Shown: positions 1 through 8,336 of the stretch, one piece after another
How positions within the stretch are numbered: position 1 is the first letter of the stretch
How the letters are laid out: each line of letters opens with the position of its first letter
NCBI GenBank assembly: GCA_947459215.1
Contig: CANHCQ010000014.1
Span: forward strand, 16,781 to 80,780
Direction: 5' to 3'
Length of the DNA stretch: 64,000 nucleotides
Source of the DNA: Phycisphaerales bacterium
Lineage (GTDB): Bacteria; Planctomycetota; Phycisphaerae; Phycisphaerales; UBA1924
The notes under the pieces: generated by a model
Told to the model about the DNA's origin: nothing
Seen by the model: the letters and a program-made list of their open reading frames with translations, nothing else
Database searches by the model: none
Program-made: the position numbers and the translations under genes

Positions 1-1
1 C

Positions 2-922
2 ACCGACGCGACCAACGCTTCCAATGCCCTCGAGGTGACCACCATCGGTCTCGGCAACGCCGGCCGCTTCGTCAACTCCAATGAAGCGTCCGACGTCCCC
101 ACCGTCTTCGCATCCAGCGAGGGCGCGGGCGACACCATCCCCACCGGCACCCAGCTCAACGGCATCGCCATCCGCGGCGAGGGCAACGGGCTCCGCGGCA
201 TCGGCGTCTCGGGTAAGGGCGCGACGGCCGGTGTGTTCGGCTCGGCTTCCACCGGCGGCGCGGGCGTCTATGGGCGCACCACCGGCGGCTCGACGCAGAA
301 CGGGATCACCGCGGGCGTCCGCGGCGACGGCAACGGCGCCGGCACCGCCGCCATCGCGGGCTTCAACAACCTCGGCACCGCGATCTACGGCCAGAGCAGC
401 GGCACCAACAACGCCGGCTTCTTCTCCGGCAACGTGCTCGTCACGGGCGACCTCCAGGTCAACGGCTCCAAGAACTTCAAGATCGATCACCCGCTCGATC
501 CGGCCAACAAGTACCTCATCCACGCCGCCATCGAGAGCAACGAGATGAAGAACATCTACGACGGCGTCGCCGTCATCGGCGCCGACGGCATGGCCACCGT
601 CTCGCTCCCCAACTACTTCGGCGCGCTCAACGTTGAGTATCGCTACCAGCTGACCTGCATCGGCGGCCACGCCCCCGTCTTCGTCGCCGAGGAGATCAGC
701 AAGAACCAGTTCAAGATCGGCGGCGGCAAGCCCGGCATGAAGGTCTCGTGGCAGGTCACCGGTGTCCGCAACGACGCGGCGGCGATCTCCCGGCCCCTGC
801 AGGTCGAACTCGAAAAGGTCGGCCACGAAATCGGTAAGTACATCAACCCCGAGGCCTTTGGCCAGCCGGTGACCAAGTCGATCGACCCGATGGCGGGCGC
901 CAAGGTTCCGGCGACCAACTGA
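2..922 (+). CDS. Tail-fibre-like secreted/surface protein, C-terminal part (5' end outside window)
   Basis: The reading frame is open from base 2, so the true start lies upstream; the GTG at 35 is internal. The visible part is a Gly/Ala/Asn-rich repeat-like region (many 'GVxGxG' and 'GxGNG' runs) resembling trimeric fibre shafts. A conserved tail follows, beginning 'KNFKIDHPLDPANKYLIHA', with later 'YRYQLTCIGG' and 'GMKVSWQVTGVRND'. This tail is widespread in bacterial surface proteins of unknown role and resembles the ends of phage fibres. There is no dockerin tag. The gene at 18198 has a related fibre-type layout. An intrinsic terminator follows about 100 bases downstream. The function is not known; an adhesin or fibre role is inference. 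Confidence 0.75.
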   Translation, partial: TDATNASNALEVTTIGLGNAGRFVNSNEASDVPTVFASSEGAGDTIPTGTQLNGIAIRGEGNGLRGIGVSGKGATAGVFGSASTGGAGVYGRTTGGSTQNGITAGVRGDGNGAGTAAIAGFNNLGTAIYGQSSGTNNAGFFSGNVLVTGDLQVNGSKNFKIDHPLDPANKYLIHAAIESNEMKNIYDGVAVIGADGMATVSLPNYFGALNVEYRYQLTCIGGHAPVFVAEEISKNQFKIGGGKPGMKVSWQVTGVRNDAAAISRPLQVELEKVGHEIGKYINPEAFGQPVTKSIDPMAGAKVPATN

Positions 923-1022
923 TTGCCGCTTCGATCGCAAGATCCAGAGCTGCAGACGGGGCGGACCGCGCAACATGGCGAGCGACTCCCTCGCCCGACT
1001 CAATCCAGCCCCCCCACTTCGA

Positions 1023-1052
1023 CCCCCGGCGCGACACCCGCCGGGGGTTTTT
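1023..1052 (+). terminator. Intrinsic terminator after the fibre-like gene
   Basis: A perfect 9-bp GC-rich stem (1023-1031 with 1039-1047), a 7-base loop and a run of five T. It lies about 100 bases after the stop at 922 and is oriented to end that transcript. Confidence 0.85.
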
Positions 1053-1235
1053 CTTTGCCGAGCTGCTTCGTTGCATGGCGGTGCGAACGCGGCGACCATC
1101 GGCAGCCTCGCTCGGGCACGTCACCCCGGCCGTCGACAATGCCACGACACGTTGCTTGCGTGGTCACATCCGATCAGCGCGAGCGGCGCCGCGAACGATT
1201 GGTTTGTCCATCAGGGGGGACGCTTGCGTGAGCGT

Positions 1236-2669
1236 TTACTCCCCGCGATCAAGGCCCGAAGGCTCGACATGACCGGGGGTGAACCCGCCGTCCACGGCCT
1301 CGCGTCCCAAACCGATGCCGCGGAACGAGACGTAGGCCAAGAGCAGCGCGAGGATCGTCGGTCCGAACACCGCGACACGGCGCGTCGGGCCTTCCAGTCG
1401 CTCGCCGCTCCAGACGGCCAGCGACGCGGCGAGGATCGTCCAGATCAGCACGAACGGCTCGTGGTAGCGCTGCCACAGCTGCGGATTGAAGCTGTTGGCG
1501 ACGGTGAACCCGACCATCGCCGCGAGCATGATCCAGCGGCTGCGCGGGTTCATCGCCCGCAGCCAGCCCATGAGCACAACGGCGCCCATCATGGACAGGA
1601 ACGCCACGAGAACCGAGATGTGATCTGCGATCTGCGGCGTCTTGCGGACAATGTGCCACAATCCTGTCGCACGCCCAGCCGTTCGATCCGGCGTTGTCTC
1701 GGGCAGCACCGCGAGGACCAGTCCGACGATTGCCGCCAGAAATGCGATCCACGCCTGCTCGTTGACGAGCTTGCGCAGCGATTCCCACCAGAACGCGACG
1801 TAGAACCAGCCGAAGATGCCGACCAGCGCCAAGACAAACGGCGGCGTCGCCCACTGGATCGCCAACCCGTGCATGTCGTTGAACGACGGGGGGGTCAAGC
1901 CGCCCCACTTGCTGTGGAAGCCCCAGACCACCGCGAACGCGGGCATCGTGACCAGCAGCGCGACGATGAATCGGCCGATGCGGGGCACGATCAATCCGCC
2001 GATATCCTGCCGCTGGAACAAGGGCGTCTCGCCGCGTGCGGGGCCAGGCCCGAGCCACGCCGCCACCCAGACAAGCCCGGCGGCCCAGAGATGATTCTGA
2101 CGGCAAAGCACAAGCGCGACGAGCGCGACGCCCGCGAGGATCCAGCCGAGCCAGCTCTGGCCACGCCGAAGCGCGAGCAGCAGCATCGCCGTCACACCCA
2201 GCCACGCGGCGTTGTCCGGCAGCAGCCAGACGCCCGAGGAAAGGACGTACATGGAGGCCATCAGCGGCAGGCAGATCGCGATCACGCCGCTGGCGTTGAC
2301 GTACCGGCGCATCCGCCAGGCGGCGGCCGAAGCGATGGTCGCGAACAGCGCCATGGTGATCAGCGACGCGGCGAACTGCATCGCCATGCGGGAATCGCTG
2401 ACGTACTTCCCGAATGTTGCGAGCAGCAGGTGATAGCCGGGTGTGGACGCCGAGAGATAGTCGGTCAGGTCCGGGTTCGGCCACTGCTGGATGAAGGTCC
2501 GGATCGCCTTCTCGTGATAGTTCAGAGCGTCGGCGGCCCCCCGGCCCGTGTTCACCCCGGCCGCGATCATGGGCCAGGCCACCAGCGCAAACAACGCGGG
2601 CGCGCCGACCATCGCAGCGAGCACGCTCCGCCTGTACCGTCCGGTCGAGAATCCGAGGCTTTGGTCCAT
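1236..2669 (-). CDS. Polytopic membrane glycosyltransferase, ALG10/DIE2-like
   Basis: 477 residues with about ten hydrophobic segments. ALG10-type alpha-1,2-glucosyltransferases use polyprenyl-phosphate sugars; a related role here is inference. Visible support is the loop after the first membrane segment, with 'NYHEKAIRTF', 'WPNPDLTDYLSASTPGYHLL' and a late 'NPQLWQRYHEPFVL', which parallel the H...W-D-P...T-P-P-G-Y and terminal N..W-x-R-Y-x patterns of the family. I chose the ATG at 2669 (MDQSLGF). The frame stays open to 2870, but that extension is Arg/Pro-rich and unlike protein. The gene is divergent from the UbiA-like gene at 2906, which may make polyprenyl-linked sugar donors. It could instead be a general GT-C (DUF2029-like) enzyme. 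Confidence 0.7.
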   Translation of the reverse strand: MDQSLGFSTGRYRRSVLAAMVGAPALFALVAWPMIAAGVNTGRGAADALNYHEKAIRTFIQQWPNPDLTDYLSASTPGYHLLLATFGKYVSDSRMAMQFAASLITMALFATIASAAAWRMRRYVNASGVIAICLPLMASMYVLSSGVWLLPDNAAWLGVTAMLLLALRRGQSWLGWILAGVALVALVLCRQNHLWAAGLVWVAAWLGPGPARGETPLFQRQDIGGLIVPRIGRFIVALLVTMPAFAVVWGFHSKWGGLTPPSFNDMHGLAIQWATPPFVLALVGIFGWFYVAFWWESLRKLVNEQAWIAFLAAIVGLVLAVLPETTPDRTAGRATGLWHIVRKTPQIADHISVLVAFLSMMGAVVLMGWLRAMNPRSRWIMLAAMVGFTVANSFNPQLWQRYHEPFVLIWTILAASLAVWSGERLEGPTRRVAVFGPTILALLLAYVSFRGIGLGREAVDGGFTPGHVEPSGLDRGE

Positions 2670-2905
2670 ACGTTCGGCCGATCCTGCAAACCACGTCCAT
2701 CGGGCACCGGGCACCACTGCTTGACCGGCGAGGCGGTCAACCAGTGCGAGAGGCGGGCTTCGCGCCAAATCGGCACGGCTTGGCACAAAGCCGCCAAACC
2801 GTGGCACCCTTTCGCCCCCTGCGACCCAACTGTAACACGATCCGGACCCTCCCCGCCGACCCCGCCGCACTCTTCAGGCGTATTCAGCCGATACTTCCTG
2901 CACCC

Positions 2906-3832
2906 ATGCCGGTTCTCGACCTCATCCGACTTGTCCGACCGGCCCAATGGTCCAAGGGCATTTTTCTGCTGCTCGGCCCGGCCTACGGCCTGGCGGACGG
3001 AAAGTGGGATTTCGCCTCCGGCTGGCTGTCGCTGATGCTCGCGCTTGGCGTGTTCTCGCTTGCGTCCAGCGCCTGCTACATCGTCAACGACTTGCTCGAC
3101 GCACCGGCCGACCGCCGGCACCCGCGCAAGATGCACCGGCCCGTCGCCTCCGGGCGCGTTTCGCCTGTCCTTGCCATCGCGCTCGCCGGAACGCTGCTGG
3201 CGCTCTGCGGCGTCTGTCTCTTCTTCATGCCCCCCAAGCAGGGCCTCTGGACCCTCGCCGGCGTCGCTGTGTATGTCGCCAATGTCACCGCCTATTCCGC
3301 GCTGCTCAAGCACATCGTCATCGCGGACGTCGTGAGCCTCTCGCTGGGTTTCGTGCTGCGTGTGCTGGTGGGCTGCGCCGCCGTCGGCGTCTCGCCGACG
3401 ACGTGGCTGTTGAACACCACGTTCTTCCTCGCGATGTTCCTCGCTTTCGGGAAGCGCCTGGGCGAGCGCCGCCTGCTGGGCAGCGAGGCCGCCGCACTGG
3501 CGCGCGGCGTGCAGGCCGGCTACACCGATGAACTGCTGCGACTCGCCGTCGTCGTCACCGCGGTTGTCTCGCTCGTCACCTATGCCGGCTACGTGCAGAA
3601 CCAGCAGGACAAGTACCACCTTGGCTTCAACCTGCTCTGGCTCACGATCCTTCCCGCGACCTATGGCCTGCTGCGGGCGATCGTGCTCCTCGAGCGTGGC
3701 ACGTACGACGATCCGACCATCCTCGCCAGCCGCGACCGACCCTTTCAATTTGCGGGATTCCTGTTTGCGGCCATGACGGCGGCGTTAATGCTCGCACGCC
3801 ACAGTGGTTGGATGCAGATTCCGCCGGCCTGA
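2906..3832 (+). CDS. UbiA-family prenyltransferase, decaprenyl-phosphate phosphoribosyltransferase-like
   Basis: 308 residues, about nine membrane segments. 'RLVRPAQWSKGIFLLLGPAYG' near the N-terminus and the metal-binding motif N61-D62-x-x-D65-x-x-x-D69, followed by 'RRHPRKMHRPVASG', are the hallmarks of UbiA enzymes. They fit best the branch that moves phosphoribose from PRPP to a polyprenyl phosphate (the first step to polyprenyl-phospho-arabinose). The ATG at 2906 gives the usual length; the upstream frame is open to 2744 but is not protein-like. The gene is divergent from an ALG10-like glycosyltransferase, so the two may act in one lipid-linked glycan route (inference). Alternative: another UbiA enzyme. 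Confidence 0.8.
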   Translation: MPVLDLIRLVRPAQWSKGIFLLLGPAYGLADGKWDFASGWLSLMLALGVFSLASSACYIVNDLLDAPADRRHPRKMHRPVASGRVSPVLAIALAGTLLALCGVCLFFMPPKQGLWTLAGVAVYVANVTAYSALLKHIVIADVVSLSLGFVLRVLVGCAAVGVSPTTWLLNTTFFLAMFLAFGKRLGERRLLGSEAAALARGVQAGYTDELLRLAVVVTAVVSLVTYAGYVQNQQDKYHLGFNLLWLTILPATYGLLRAIVLLERGTYDDPTILASRDRPFQFAGFLFAAMTAALMLARHSGWMQIPPA

Positions 3833-4559
3833 CGGGCGCATGAAAACGACACGCAGAGGCGGTCCCCTCATCCATTTTTCGGAACCCACGCCTCGCGTCT
3901 GCGAAACGTCTGATGTCTCGGGCGTTTTCCCAAGCCGCCCGACCTGCTCAGGAATGGCTCGACTTCCGGCTCTACAGATGCTTCCCGGACACTCGAATCC
4001 TCTGCTATCAAACCTACGAAGTCCGCCACGTCGATGCGTGTGATTCGTTGGACAAATGAATAGAGGGGCTGCTCAAGCGATCGCGCCTGACACCCCACGC
4101 CCTCGCGGTTCACCGATCGCCCCGAAGCCTCCTTCCCTTGGCTTTGGGCGATTGCCGAGAGGGCTTTCAAGAAGTCTCGGGAATCCCCTCCCATTCCCGT
4201 TGATCCGGTGCTGTGGAGCGCGCTATCCGCGTGCTCCGCGGGGTTGTGTTGCGCGAGTTTCCGCCGGTGGTGCGTGAACGAACGCAGCGAGTCGTGGAGG
4301 GTTCGTGCATGGCAAGTCTCGTTCGATCCCGCGGCAACGGCGCCGCGTTGTGTCGCGACCTCGAAGTGCTCGTGCCTGATCTACCGCCCTGGCACGTGCA
4401 CGCTCAAGCCCGCCGCGACATGCATGGAGGCACTTTCGTACCGAGGGAGTTGGGTGCGTTGGGGACGGATCGAAGGGTTGGAGGGGGTTGTGTGACTACC
4501 GGCCGCTGGGTGTGTTCGGGGGACGGGACGGGGGACTTGTGAAGCGGTCGGCTCGTGGC
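3833..4559. other. Long gap with no convincing protein gene
   Basis: No reading frame here has protein-like composition throughout. A short frame at 3913-4059 (+, 48 residues, ending 'EVRHVDACDSLDK', three Cys and several aromatics) looks more protein-like than its surroundings but has no ribosome site and is not called. From about 4430 the + strand becomes strongly G-rich and C-poor. This runs into the proposed structured RNA, so part of this stretch may be its promoter or 5' part. Confidence 0.6.
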
Positions 4560-4921
4560 AGAGGAGAGGTGGGTTTGAGTTGGGGGAGAGGGAGTGAGAG
4601 GAGGGGTGGGGAGGGGTGGGGAGGGGAGGCCCGTCGCGCGTGACAACCGACGGGCCGATTGAGGACGTGGTGGATGTGCGATCGAGTCAGAGGCCCGAGC
4701 CATAGGTTCGGGGAGAGACACGTTGCGGCGAGCGCGAGAGCGCTTGCCGCGGATTCGAGGGGCCCGGCGCGTGTGTTCCGCCGCGCCGGCCGACTCGACT
4801 TCGGTGCCGCGTACCGCGCGTCCGAAGCCCACATGCCCGCGCCCGGGCCTGAAGGTCTACCCGCACGACTTCAGGCCCGACATGCCGCCCGCTCGAAGCC
4901 GAAAGGCTCGCGGGCGGTTTT
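4560..4921 (+). ncRNA. Candidate structured non-coding RNA with G-quadruplex and intrinsic terminator
   Basis: Directly visible on the + strand: five GGGG runs with 1-base spacers (4603-4626). Next come a perfect 9-bp hairpin (4628-4656) and a 7-bp helix (4682-4688 with 4792-4798) enclosing three hairpins. Those are 4694-4712 (8 bp, one G-U), 4725-4750 (11 bp, GAGA tetraloop, one G-U) and 4761-4791 (10 bp, one bulge). A 6-bp stem (4799-4804 with 4822-4827), a perfect 10-bp hairpin (4845-4878) and a terminator with an inner GAAA tetraloop follow. The series of helices, GNRA loops and terminator argue for an RNA gene. Signature sequences of RNase P RNA, tmRNA and SRP RNA were looked for and not found. 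The 5' end is unknown. Confidence 0.5.
4885..4921 (+). terminator. Intrinsic terminator of the candidate RNA
   Basis: An 8-bp outer stem (4885-4892 with 4910-4917), an inner 4-bp stem closed by a GAAA tetraloop (4897-4908), and four T. It lies 50 bases before the next gene, so it closes transcription from the gap rather than ending a protein gene. Confidence 0.75.
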
Positions 4922-4970
4922 CATAGGTGATCATCGCGTCGGGACGCCGACCCGACGGGTACCATCGGCC

Positions 4971-5258
4971 ATGACATTCGGCGGGCACTACGGCAAGAAG
5001 GCAAAGGGCGCGATCAATCGCTTCTATGAGCACGCGGACACGCGGCACCTGACGACGCTCCAGGAAGCCGCCAGCGAGCTGTACCTGGCTGAGAGCCAGA
5101 AGGCCAAGGACAAACTGTGGGCCAAGGTCGATCTGGCGCTGGGCCACCTGTCGCAGGGCGACCTGCGGGTCGACTCCAAGAAGGCGTTGGCGGTGGTGGA
5201 GAGCAAAAGCGTCGAAAAGCTGGCGGCGTTGATCGCGGAGATCAGCTCGAAGAGGTAG
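4971..5258 (+). CDS. Small hypothetical protein, 95 residues
   Basis: Basic, helical, soluble protein starting 'MTFGGHYGKKAKGAINRFYE' and ending in a Lys/Glu/Ala-rich helix. I do not recognise a named domain; similar short 'GKKA..AINRFYEH' proteins seem to occur in planctomycetes, from memory. The ATG at 4971 is the first methionine of the protein-like part. The frame is open further 5' but there runs through the candidate RNA. No signal peptide, membrane segment or Cys motif. It lies 75 bases before a GNAT gene on the same strand and may share its transcript. Confidence 0.65.
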   Translation: MTFGGHYGKKAKGAINRFYEHADTRHLTTLQEAASELYLAESQKAKDKLWAKVDLALGHLSQGDLRVDSKKALAVVESKSVEKLAALIAEISSKR

Positions 5259-5333
5259 GACGCCGGGATTTCGCGCGATCGAAACCAGGACGGCGGTTTA
5301 CCGACAGAAGTTGTTGTGTACACTCCTCTTCCC

Positions 5334-5981
5334 ATGAACGTCATCCGCGGCGGCGCCCGCGCGATCTCGATCGAAGTTCCATCCCGCACGAACGGCCGCG
5401 ACGCCCGCGGCGGCGAACCATCGGTGCCACCGTTGCTCGAACGTCAGCAAGCCGCCAACATCACGACCCGCCGTCTGTCGCCGAGCGATTCGCTGCAGGA
5501 ACTGACCACGCTGTTGCACCGCGCCTACGCCAAGCAGGTCGCGATGGGGCTCCAGCCGCTCGCCGGGCGCCAGACCGTGGACGTCACCGAGAAGCGAGTC
5601 TTCAGCGGCGAGTGCTCCGTCGCCGTCGATCACATCCCGCTGGATGACGGTCGCACCAAGCAGAAGCTCGTCGGCACGATCCTGTTTCACGAGAGCGAAG
5701 AAAGCAAAGGACCGCCGTGGTTCGAGAAGCCCGAAGTCGCGAGCTTCTCCCAGTTGGCGGTCGACCCGGATTACCAAGGCTGCGGCATCGGACGGATGCT
5801 GCTCGAGATCGCCGAACGCCGCGCCCTCGAAGAGGGCGCGAAGGAGCTCGGCCTGTCGATGGCAGAGCCTGATCGGGAGCTCTACGACTTTTACATCCGC
5901 CGCGGATATCGGTTCGTCGAGCACTGGAAGTGGCCGTACACGAACTACCGCAGCGCGATTCTGAGCAAGACGCTGAAGTGA
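5334..5981 (+). CDS. GNAT-family N-acetyltransferase
   Basis: 215 residues. The acetyl-CoA-binding motif A is clear: 'SQLAVDPDYQGCGIGRMLLE', with the Q-x-x-G-x-G pyrophosphate loop at residues 148-153. It is followed by 'LYDFYIRRGYRFVEHWKWPY', the usual motif B end. The first 35 residues are Arg/Gly-rich and variable. The substrate cannot be told; it may be a small molecule or a protein amine. ATG at 5334 was preferred to a GTG at 5316. The stop codon at 5979 lies inside a 17-bp tandem repeat (5963-6028), so the C-terminal 'SKTLK' is repeat-encoded. Confidence 0.85.
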   Translation: MNVIRGGARAISIEVPSRTNGRDARGGEPSVPPLLERQQAANITTRRLSPSDSLQELTTLLHRAYAKQVAMGLQPLAGRQTVDVTEKRVFSGECSVAVDHIPLDDGRTKQKLVGTILFHESEESKGPPWFEKPEVASFSQLAVDPDYQGCGIGRMLLEIAERRALEEGAKELGLSMAEPDRELYDFYIRRGYRFVEHWKWPYTNYRSAILSKTLK

Positions 5982-6028
5982 GCAAGACGCTGAAGTGAGC
6001 AGGACGCTGAAGTGAGCAGGACGCTGCC
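5963..6028 (+). repeat. 17-bp tandem repeat across a stop codon
   Basis: Nearly four copies of a 17-bp unit (5963-5979, 5980-5996, 5997-6013, 6014-6028), with an A-to-G change in the last two. The first copy contains the end and stop of the acetyltransferase gene. Because 17 is not a multiple of three, each copy shifts the frame. Confidence 0.9.
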
Positions 6029-6605
6029 GCGCGACGCGTCAGTTGGCATCACGATGCGCGGCGTCGGGTGGCTCGCGTGCCGGACGAAGCCAAGAAACGG
6101 CACCGAGTCTTCGGTAGCGCCCGTGCACCAGGATCGGACGAAGCAGCGCCCTGCCTCGCGCCCGTCGCCAATACCGACTTCTGCCCCGGGCGGCACGGTC
6201 TCGTTCACCGCCGCCGCCAACGGCACGCCGCCGTTCACGTATCAGTGGCGCCGCAACGGCGTGCCCATCGACACAGCGCTCAACCCTTCCGCCGCAACCG
6301 CAACGCTGACTATCACCAACGTCCGTGCGAAGGACGTCGCGTCCTACGACTGCGTGATCGACGGCCCGTGCGAGCCCGCCACCACCGCACCCGCCACGCT
6401 CGCGCTCTGCCCGGCCGATCTTGATTGCAACACACTCGTCGACGACGAGGACTTCCAGATCTTCGTCGCCGCGTACAACATTCTCGACTGCGCGGATCCG
6501 TCGATGCCCGCGGGCTGCCCGTCGGACCTGAACGCCGACGCGATCGTGGATGATCTGGATTTCCAGGTCTTTGTGCTCGCGTACAAGGCGTTGGTCTGCG
6601 AGTAA
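6012..6605 (+). pseudogene. 5'-truncated Ig-like + GC-type dockerin fragment
   Basis: The frame encodes an Ig-like module (about residues 59-125, 'GGTVSFTAAANG', 'YQWRRNGVPI', 'DVASYDCVI') and a full two-part dockerin ('CPADLDCNTLVDDEDFQIF' and 'CPSDLNADAIVDDLDFQVF') ending Val-Cys-Glu. It lacks a signal peptide: the first 55 codons are not protein-like, and the only start is a GTG inside the 17-bp repeat. Intact Ig-dockerin proteins, such as the one at 32839, carry long N-terminal parts. This is therefore most simply the 3' end of a gene whose front has been lost. A live short gene with unusual export cannot be excluded. Confidence 0.6.
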
Positions 6606-6639
6606 GGGCTCCCTCCCCGGGCGGGGGGGAGGGGGATCA

Positions 6640-6858
6640 CAGGCTTTTCGGATTGGATGCCGTCAACCCAGGTGGCTGTTCGCTCTGGAGTTCAGCCGTA
6701 CCACGCCCACCCTCGCCGGAGGCCTGCTCTTCACCTCGGGCCAAGCGAACATCTCTACCTTCACCTGCCTCGCCGATCTCAACTTCGACAACCAGGTCGA
6801 TGACGCCGACTTCCAGCTCTTCGTCGTGGCGTACAACGAGCTGCTCTTCCCGACACTT
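6640..6858 (+). pseudogene. Orphan half-dockerin fragment
   Basis: In the frame starting at base 1 of each triplet counted from 6550, a short stretch reads 'TFTCLADLNFDNQVDDADFQ' and then 'LFVVAYNELLFP'. This is one half of the dockerin module, preceded by about 30 residues of beta-type sequence. There is no start, no second half, and the usual terminal Cys is replaced by Phe (LLFP instead of LLCP). The frame runs on without a stop into unrelated sequence. It sits between two other dockerin genes and looks like a decayed piece of a former family member. Confidence 0.6.
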
Positions 6859-6949
6859 GGCCAGCAACACACGATCCCTCTGCAATACGAGTGGACCTGC
6901 GTCGTTTCTTCCTCGTCGCGGCACGACGCCGCCGTTGAGGAACTCACCC

Positions 6950-8209
6950 ATGCACCGAACCACCTGCCTTCTCGGACTCGCCGCCGTCGCCGCGCCCCTG
7001 TCCATCACCCTCTCATCCACCCTCGCCCAGCCCTTCGACTTCTCCGCCGTCACCGCCCTCGCCAACGGCGCACTCGTCGGCCAGAACGTCGGTTCGCCCG
7101 TCCCCGGCTTTGATCTCCTCCTCATGAAAGACGGCATCGTCGTCTATCACCAGTCCTTCGGCAACTGGTCCCTCAACCGCGTCGCCAACGCCGACTCGTC
7201 CACCAAGACCCTCTCCGGCGCGTTGATCATGTCGCTCGTCGACTCCTCGCCCCTGCCCTTCTCGCTCGACACCAAGATCAGCGACTACATCCCCGCCTTC
7301 GCTGGGCCGAAGTCCGCCATCACCATCCGGCAGGCCTTCAGCCACACCTCCGGCCTGGGTGATTCCATCGCGCAGGGCAACGACACCATCACGCTCCAGC
7401 AAGCCGCCAATCTCATCGCGCTCTCGCCGTTGCAGTTCACGCCCGGCCTGGCGTTCTCCTACGGCGGCAGCGGCATGCACGCCGCCGGGGCCGTCGCCGA
7501 ACTCGCCGGACAGCAATCCTGGAACGCCCTGTTCAACCAGCGCCTTCGCGACAAGGTCGGCATGCCCAATACCGTCTATCGCCTCACATCGCCCACCAAC
7601 CCCCGCATCGCCGGCGGCTGCGACTCCAACGCCATCGACTTCGCTCGCTTCATGGAGATGCTCCGGCGCAAGGGCATCGCGCTCAACGGCAACCGCGTGC
7701 TCTCCGAGTCCGCCGTGAACGCCATGTTCACCCGCCAGACCGCCAACCCAATCCCCATCGTCTTCACACCGATTCAGTCCACCTCCACCGACGGCGCCGA
7801 CTACGGCGTGGGCGTCTGGCTCGGCCGTCGCGACGCCAATGGCAAGCTCCTCGGCGCCATCGCCGCCGGCGCCCGCGGCTTCGCGTCGTGGATCGACTTC
7901 GACGACGGCATGGTCGGCGTCTTCGCCACCGACACCACCCGCTCGAGCGACACCCAGGGTCTCTACGAACTCATCCAGGACGCCGCCCAGATCGCCATCC
8001 GTAATCCCCTCTGCCCCGGCGACCTCGACTACAACGGCTTCGTGCTCGACAACGACTTCGTTCGCTTCTCGCAGAGCTACAACGTTGCCGACTGCGCCGA
8101 TCCCGACATGCCCGCGGGCTGCCCCGCCGATCTCAACCGAGACACGATCGTCGACGACGCCGACTTCGCGATCTTCGCGACCGCGTATGACCGTCTGATC
8201 TGCCCGTGA
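6950..8209 (+). CDS. Secreted serine hydrolase (beta-lactamase class C / PF00144-like) with GC-type dockerin
   Basis: 419 residues. Signal peptide 1-26 ('LLGLAAVAAPLSITLSSTLA'). The catalytic domain (about 30-345) has the S-x-x-K motif at S83-S84-T85-K86, 'RQAFSHTSGLG', and a Tyr motif in 'FSYGGSGMH'. This family includes penicillin-binding-protein-like DD-peptidases and esterases; the substrate is not evident. The C-terminus (about 354-419) is a two-part dockerin ending Ile-Cys-Pro. A GAGG ribosome site 10 bases before the ATG at 6950 decides the start; the frame is open to 6653 but is not protein-like there. It is the third of seven consecutive dockerin-bearing units on this strand. Confidence 0.85.
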   Translation: MHRTTCLLGLAAVAAPLSITLSSTLAQPFDFSAVTALANGALVGQNVGSPVPGFDLLLMKDGIVVYHQSFGNWSLNRVANADSSTKTLSGALIMSLVDSSPLPFSLDTKISDYIPAFAGPKSAITIRQAFSHTSGLGDSIAQGNDTITLQQAANLIALSPLQFTPGLAFSYGGSGMHAAGAVAELAGQQSWNALFNQRLRDKVGMPNTVYRLTSPTNPRIAGGCDSNAIDFARFMEMLRRKGIALNGNRVLSESAVNAMFTRQTANPIPIVFTPIQSTSTDGADYGVGVWLGRRDANGKLLGAIAAGARGFASWIDFDDGMVGVFATDTTRSSDTQGLYELIQDAAQIAIRNPLCPGDLDYNGFVLDNDFVRFSQSYNVADCADPDMPAGCPADLNRDTIVDDADFAIFATAYDRLICP

Positions 8210-8336
8210 TCAGGCTCCGCGCGAGCACGCGTCAAGCCCGAGAACCTCGACACGATCGCAGTATTTCCGTGGCATCACCGGCACCGGCGGGTATGCTGGA
8301 TCGGTCGCGGTCCGGGTCGCGGCACGGAGCTTTTCT

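Noticed and set aside
2..922. Prophage tail fibre
   Set aside because: No other phage genes nearby; this fibre-type tail is common in free-standing bacterial surface proteins.
975..3035. Long + strand open frame across the ALG10-like gene
   Set aside because: Arg/Pro/His-rich translation antisense to a clear membrane protein; a high-GC artefact.
4300..4340. tRNA-like 'GTTCGATCCCG' T-arm
   Set aside because: No matching T-stem, anticodon arm or acceptor stem around it.
4404..4832. Minus-strand Pro/Ser/Arg-rich frame over the candidate RNA
   Set aside because: Composition mirrors the G-rich + strand; no start signal or domain.
4200..4921. RNase P RNA, tmRNA or SRP RNA
   Set aside because: Their conserved core sequences (for example GAGGAAAGTCC of RNase P, the tmRNA T-arm/CCA end, the SRP GGAAG loop) are absent.
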